In this document: piece by piece, positions 42,124-45,822 of the stretch
Position numbering within the stretch: the first letter of the stretch is position 1
Layout of the letters: each line of letters begins with the position of its first letter
Source: Paraburkholderia solisilvae
GTDB taxonomy: Bacteria; Pseudomonadota; Gammaproteobacteria; Burkholderiales; Burkholderiaceae
DNA: 45,822 nucleotides
Assembly: GCF_902859875.1 (NCBI RefSeq)
Contig: NZ_CADIKF010000058.1
Location: 1-45,822, forward strand
Direction of reading: 5' to 3'
Made by a program: the position numbers and the translations under genes
Notes under the pieces: generated by a model
Seen by the model: the letters and a program-made list of their open reading frames with translations, nothing else
Databases searched by the model: none
What the model was told of the DNA's origin: nothing

Positions 42124-42570
42124 GTGCTAACCATTACCCGAAAACTCGAATTCGATGCGGGCCACCGCATTCCCGACCACCGCAGCCAGTGCCGCAATCT
42201 GCACGGCCATCGCTATGTGCTCGAGCTCACGCTGCAGGGCGACGTGGTCGAAACCGAGGGCGCGCCGGATCGCGGCATGGTGATGGATTTCGCCGACGTG
42301 AAGTCGCTCGCGATGGAGCATCTCGTCGACAAATGGGATCACGCGTTTATCGTCTATGAAGGCGATACACAGCTGTGCCGCTTTCTCGATTCGATGCCCG
42401 GCCACAAAACGGTGGTGCTCGACCGCATCCCGACCGTCGAGAACCTCGCGGCCGTCGCGTTCGGCATTCTCGCGAACGTCTATGACGCGCACTATGGCGT
42501 GAACCTGCGGCTGCAGCGCGTGCGCCTGTACGAAACGCCGAATTGCTGGGCCGATTTCGTGCGCGAGTAA
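42124..42570 (+). CDS. queD: 6-carboxy-5,6,7,8-tetrahydropterin synthase
   Basis: 148 aa from the GTG at 42124, 5 bp after queE. It makes 6-carboxytetrahydropterin from dihydroneopterin triphosphate, the step before QueE. Zinc ligands H14, H27 and H29 with the catalytic C23 (FDAGHRIPDHRSQCRNLHGH). The family stretch TVENLAAVAFGIL and the Glu in RLYETPNCWADF complete it. With queC and queE it gives the path to preQ0; queF is not in this window. Confidence 0.95.
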   Translation: MLTITRKLEFDAGHRIPDHRSQCRNLHGHRYVLELTLQGDVVETEGAPDRGMVMDFADVKSLAMEHLVDKWDHAFIVYEGDTQLCRFLDSMPGHKTVVLDRIPTVENLAAVAFGILANVYDAHYGVNLRLQRVRLYETPNCWADFVRE

Positions 42571-42773
42571 CATGTGCCGGATAGCCGGTCGCGCCGTTAT
42601 TGTCACGGTATGATCGTTCCGATAACCACCCGGAGCGAGACCATGCCGGCCTTCACCACGCCCGTCACTTCCATTCAGGCGCAGCAGAATTCATGCGCCG
42701 CGCACCACGCGTGCCAGCACGGCGCGCTTTCCCGGCCATCTTGCGGCGCAACGTATCGTGCGGAGGCGCGGCG

Positions 42774-43556
42774 ATGAGCACGTTCACGAATCCGCTGAAG
42801 CTGCGTCTGAAAGATCCTGATCCGCTGTACGGACTATGGCTGTCGCTCTCCAGCGCGAGCGCCGCCGAGGCGCTCGCGCATGCCGGTTTCGACTGGCTGC
42901 TGATCGACATGGAACACGCGCCGAACGACAGCGTCGACGTGACGGATCAACTGCGCGCGATTGCCGCCGCGCATCTGCCGAGCGAGCCCGTCGTGCGCTT
43001 GCCGGCCGCCGAGCCGTGGATCGTGAAGCGCGTGCTCGACGCCGGCGCGCGCACGCTGATGTTCCCGAATATCGAATCCGCCGATGAAGCCGCGTATGCG
43101 GTGCGCCTCACGCAATACCCGAGCGCGGACGCGTCCGACGGATTGCGCGGCGTCGCCGGCGCGGTGCGCGCGGCCGCGTACGGCATGCGCCGCGATTATC
43201 TGCAGAATGCGAATGCGCAGATCGCGACGATCGTCCAGATCGAATCGGCACGCGCGCTCGCGCAGGTCGAGCAGATAGCGGCGACACCGGGTATCGATTG
43301 CCTGTTTGTCGGGCCGGCGGATCTCGCGGCCAGCCTCGGCCATCTCGGCGATTCGAAGCATCCGGAAGTGCAGCAGGCAATGGCACATATCGTGCAAGTC
43401 GCAAAGAACGCGCATATTGCCGCCGGCATCTTTGCAACGGATGTGCCGAACGCCCGGCAGTACCGCGATGCGGGTTTTCGTTTTATCTCGCTCGCTGCCG
43501 ACGTCATGTGGCTGCTGCGCGTGACACGTCAGTCGTTGCAGGAGGTCAGGTCATGA
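42774..43556 (+). CDS. HpcH/HpaI aldolase-family protein
   Basis: 260 aa, ATG at 42774 with GGAGG about 8 bp upstream. The HpcH/HpaI fold is clear: LYGLWLSLSSASAAEALAHA, DWLLIDMEHAPND, VVRLPAAEPWIVKRVLDAGA, MFPNIESADEA, IVQIESARAL (Glu metal ligand) and CLFVGPADLAASLG (Asp metal ligand). Class II aldolases cleave 2-keto-3-deoxy acids; the substrate here is unknown. Its TGA overlaps the ATG of the Sel1 gene (ATGA), so they are translationally coupled. Confidence 0.92.
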   Translation: MSTFTNPLKLRLKDPDPLYGLWLSLSSASAAEALAHAGFDWLLIDMEHAPNDSVDVTDQLRAIAAAHLPSEPVVRLPAAEPWIVKRVLDAGARTLMFPNIESADEAAYAVRLTQYPSADASDGLRGVAGAVRAAAYGMRRDYLQNANAQIATIVQIESARALAQVEQIAATPGIDCLFVGPADLAASLGHLGDSKHPEVQQAMAHIVQVAKNAHIAAGIFATDVPNARQYRDAGFRFISLAADVMWLLRVTRQSLQEVRS

Positions 43557-44290
43557 AGAAGAGTTCGCTGCGGCGGGCGCGCGCGAGCGCGGTGCTTGCA
43601 CTGACGCTATCGGCATCGCTGATGGCGGCGGGCATGCTGGCAGCCGATGCGCGGGCCACCGGGGTGCAGGCGTTCAACCCGAAGCCCGCGGATGCGGAGA
43701 CGCAGACCGCGGTCGCCGATTACAACGCGGGCAATCTGACGTCCGCGCTCGCCGAGTTTCGCAAGGCCGCGCAGCGCGGCAACCGCCTCGCCGAATTCAA
43801 CTACGCGATGATGCTGTTGAACGGCGAGGGCGGCCCGGCGAATGTCGATGAAGGGAAGAAGTGGCTGCGCAAGGCCGCGGACGCGAACATGTCGCATGCG
43901 CAGTACGTGTACGGCAAGATGTACGACGACGGCGAGTTCGTCGGCCGCGATCCGGTGGAAGCGCATCAGTGGTTTCTGAAGGCCGCGAAGCAAGGGCATG
44001 TTCAGGCGGAACTCGCGCTCGCGAATCAGTTTCTCGACGGTCGCGGCACCACGCGCGACAACCAGCAGGCGTTCCTCTGGTACAAGAAGGCCGCCGAAGG
44101 CGGCGATATGACCGCGCAATACGTGACCGGCTCGTTCTATGAGCGCGGCGGCGACGGCGTCACGCAGAATCTGAACGTCGCGCGCGCGTACTATGCGGCC
44201 GCGGCGGCACAGGGCGATCCGGCGGCGCGGCTCAAGTACCAGCAGTTGAGCACGCAGTTGCGCGAGTCGCATGAGGCGAAGCCGCAATAG
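43553..44290 (+). CDS. Secreted Sel1-repeat protein
   Basis: 245 aa, ATG at 43553 within the aldolase stop, preceded by GGAGG. Signal peptide MKKSSLRRARAS, hydrophobic stretch, cleavage near ARA-TG. Four to five Sel1-like repeats follow (AEFNYAMMLLNGEG; AQYVYGKMYDDGEF; AELALANQFLDGRG; AQYVTGSFYERGGD). Such proteins are periplasmic adaptors; the partner is unknown. Ends in a strong terminator at 44513-44544 shared with rodA. Confidence 0.9.
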   Translation: MKKSSLRRARASAVLALTLSASLMAAGMLAADARATGVQAFNPKPADAETQTAVADYNAGNLTSALAEFRKAAQRGNRLAEFNYAMMLLNGEGGPANVDEGKKWLRKAADANMSHAQYVYGKMYDDGEFVGRDPVEAHQWFLKAAKQGHVQAELALANQFLDGRGTTRDNQQAFLWYKKAAEGGDMTAQYVTGSFYERGGDGVTQNLNVARAYYAAAAAQGDPAARLKYQQLSTQLRESHEAKPQ

Positions 44291-44512
44291 ACGCGCGGTC
44301 GGGTCAGGGCCACGGGTGCGGCCGATGGGTTGTGGCCAACGCACAGTAGCCCGCTGTTCACGCGGCCGCTGGGCGCGGCAGACACCTCGTGTGCGGGCCG
44401 CACCGCCGGCGTACGGCGGCCCGTCAAGCAAGCGTGAGGTGCACTGTCGCGGCGCGCGGCAGCCCAAGCACAGCGTGAGGCGTACTGTCGGAGGCGCACG
44501 GCAGCCCATCAA

Positions 44513-44544
44513 GCAAAAGAGAGACGCAAGCGTCTCTCTTTTGC
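44513..44544. terminator. Bidirectional terminator between Sel1 gene and rodA
   Basis: A near-perfect palindrome, GCAAAAGAGAGACG on the left and CGTCTCTCTTTTGC on the right with a 4-base loop, with T and A runs in the stem arms, so it can terminate both convergent transcripts. Confidence 0.88.
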
Positions 44545-44590
44545 ATTTCCCGGCCGGCTGTATCGCCGTCCATCGCGCGATGGCACCCGG

Positions 44591-45739
44591 CTAGCTTTGC
44601 ATCAACCGCTTCTGCCGCGACACGCTCATGATCAGTCCGATCGCGACGCCGAGCGTCGTCAGCGCGGTGCCGCCGTAGCTCATGAACGGCAGCGGCACGC
44701 CGACCACCGGCAAGATCCCGCTCACCATGCCGATGTTCACGAACGCGTACGTGAAGAAGGCCATGGTCAGCGAGCCGGCAAGCAGGCGCGCGAACAGCGT
44801 CGCGCCGTTTGCCGCGATATAGAGGCCGCGCGCGATCAGCGCCATGTAGAGCGTAAGCAGCACGAGTCCGCCGGCGAGACCGAATTCCTCGGCGAACACC
44901 GCGAAGATAAAGTCGGTGTGCTTCTCCGGAATGAACTCGAGGTGCGCCTGCGTGCCCTTGAGCCAGCCTTTGCCGAGCGGGCCGCCGGAGCCGATCGCGA
45001 TCACCGCCTGAATGGTGTGGAAGCCCTTGCCGAGCGGGTCGGAGGTCGGGTCGAGCAGCGTGCAGATGCGGTGCTTCTGATAGTCGTGCATCAGCGGCCA
45101 TTGCACTTCGGGCTGGCAGATCTTGTTCTGGAACGTCGCGATCGACGCGACCGCGATCACCGCGGCGATCAGCACCGGCACGATCAGCCTGAAGCTCAAG
45201 CCGGCGAAGTAGATCACGAAGAGCCCTGACGCGAACACCAGCACCGCGGTGCCGAGGTCCGGCTGCTTGGCGATCAGCCCGACCGGGATCAGCAGGATCA
45301 CGAGGCCGACGAGGTAGTCGTACCAGCGCATCACGCCTTCGCGCCGCTGGTAGTACCACGCGAGCATCAACGGCGTGGCGATCTTCAGAATTTCGGACGG
45401 CTGGATCACCACCCCGACGTTGATCCAGCGCTTCGCGCCCTTGCGCGTGAGCCCGAATAGCGCGACCGCAACCAGCAGCGCGACGCCGAATGTATAAGCG
45501 GGAACCGCGAAGCGCATCAGCGTGTTCGGCGGCACATTCGCGAGAATCCACATCAGCACGAAGGTCAGCATGATGTTGCGCAACTGGTCCTCGACGCGCC
45601 CCGGCACGTCGAGGCTCGCGCTGTAAAGCGTGACGATGCCCACGCACAGCAGCAGAAACACGATCAGTGCGAGCGGCTTGTCGAAGCCCGCGAACATCTG
45701 CTTGATGCGGTCGAGCCAGGCGCGCTTGTCGAATTGCAT
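44591..45739 (-). CDS. rodA: Rod shape-determining SEDS peptidoglycan polymerase RodA
   Basis: 382 aa, ATG at 45739 with AAGGAGAG upstream on the - strand. SEDS family membrane protein with about ten transmembrane segments. The conserved regions QPSEILKIATPLMLAWY, KQPDLGTAVLVFASGL, PEKHTDFIFAVFAEEFG and VGVPLPFMSYGGTAL are present. It polymerises glycan with its transpeptidase partner PBP2 (MrdA), whose gene ends 11 bp upstream. Confidence 0.96.
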   Translation of the reverse strand: MQFDKRAWLDRIKQMFAGFDKPLALIVFLLLCVGIVTLYSASLDVPGRVEDQLRNIMLTFVLMWILANVPPNTLMRFAVPAYTFGVALLVAVALFGLTRKGAKRWINVGVVIQPSEILKIATPLMLAWYYQRREGVMRWYDYLVGLVILLIPVGLIAKQPDLGTAVLVFASGLFVIYFAGLSFRLIVPVLIAAVIAVASIATFQNKICQPEVQWPLMHDYQKHRICTLLDPTSDPLGKGFHTIQAVIAIGSGGPLGKGWLKGTQAHLEFIPEKHTDFIFAVFAEEFGLAGGLVLLTLYMALIARGLYIAANGATLFARLLAGSLTMAFFTYAFVNIGMVSGILPVVGVPLPFMSYGGTALTTLGVAIGLIMSVSRQKRLMQS

Positions 45740-45749
45740 GCCTCTCTCC

Positions 45750-45822
45750 TTATTCGTCGATGCCGCCGGCGGCCGGCGCGGCAGGCGGCGCGGGTTGCGG
45801 CTCGCCGTCGTCGCGCGACGGC
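45750..45822 (-). CDS. mrdA: Penicillin-binding protein 2, C-terminal end (partial)
   Basis: Only the last 23 codons and the TAA (45750-45752) are visible. The tail is Pro/Ala-rich (DDGEPQPAPPAAPAAGGIDE), of the kind at the end of Burkholderiaceae PBP2. The identification rests on its place directly upstream of rodA. The rodA ribosome site immediately follows the stop. Confidence 0.7.
   Translation of the reverse strand, partial: PSRDDGEPQPAPPAAPAAGGIDE

Noticed and set aside
42574..42777. 67-aa + strand frame before the aldolase gene
   Set aside because: It has ATGA overlap with the aldolase start but a composition and length without family resemblance; more likely 5' UTR.
44424..45647. 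407-aa open frame on the - strand in another frame over rodA
   Set aside because: Out of frame with rodA, which is clearly the real gene; the translation is Arg-rich and shows no domain.
1..45822. CRISPR array or rRNA
   Set aside because: No regularly spaced repeat series with unique spacers and no rRNA sequence were seen; the only clear tandem repeats are the 15-bp units at 10984-11028.

Overview
The window is GC-rich and looks like a Burkholderiaceae main chromosome, most likely Paraburkholderia, Caballeronia or Burkholderia. That reading rests on the order dprA / def-fmt-lysE-htpX-rsmB-DUF4390-ntrY-ntrX, a GTP-type PEP carboxykinase, the queC-queE-queD set, and rodA preceded by the end of mrdA. 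It divides cleanly at tRNA-Lys(CTT), about 19.54-19.61 kb. Everything left of the tRNA 3' end is an accessory island whose far end lies outside the window; everything to the right is ordinary core genome.

Island, 1-8.9 kb: a defence-like and partly decayed segment. An AAA/ABC-type ATPase gene has been hit twice by IS3-family elements. One IS end stops at 110. A complete IS2-group element lies at 428-1763 with a perfect 5-bp target duplication (CTGGC), and removing it restores the ATPase frame exactly. A 154-aa unknown gene follows directly, then a protein resembling DUF4365, then three same-strand genes: a SIR2-like NADase-type protein, a TPR protein with an LA2681-type HEPN domain, and a protein resembling AbiGi. 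These three form the best candidate for an uncharacterised anti-phage cassette.

Island, 9.6-14.4 kb: a small protein and a papain/C39-like protein face a convergent XRE-type regulator. The regulator diverges, across three tandem 15-bp repeats, from a four-gene + strand run: a degenerate FtsZ/tubulin-fold protein without the T4 glycine loop, a small secreted protein, an FkbM-type methyltransferase and an unknown protein.

Island, 14.7-19.5 kb: a leftward replication/regulation module next to the tRNA. It comprises a DUF6499-type regulator, an AlpA/excisionase-like HTH protein, a DUF927 helicase-like ATPase and a replication initiator of the filamentous-phage gpII/X family. No coat, Zot or integrase gene is visible, so this is more likely an integrated satellite or ICE-like element with rolling-circle replication than a filamentous prophage. 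Its integrase presumably lies beyond the left edge.

Core, 19.6-45.8 kb: PaaI-type thioesterase, patatin-like phospholipase, a D-2-hydroxyacid dehydrogenase diverging from pckG, a LysR regulator, topB, a thioredoxin-like protein and dprA (leftward). Then come def, fmt, a LysE exporter, htpX, rsmB, a DUF4390 protein and ntrY/ntrX, where NtrX lacks its AAA+ domain. tRNA-Phe(GAA), queC-queE-queD (preQ0 synthesis for queuosine), an HpcH/HpaI aldolase and a Sel1-repeat lipid/periplasm-directed protein follow. The window ends with rodA and the last codons of mrdA, both leftward. Many long antisense ORFs in this GC-rich DNA are shadows and are not annotated.
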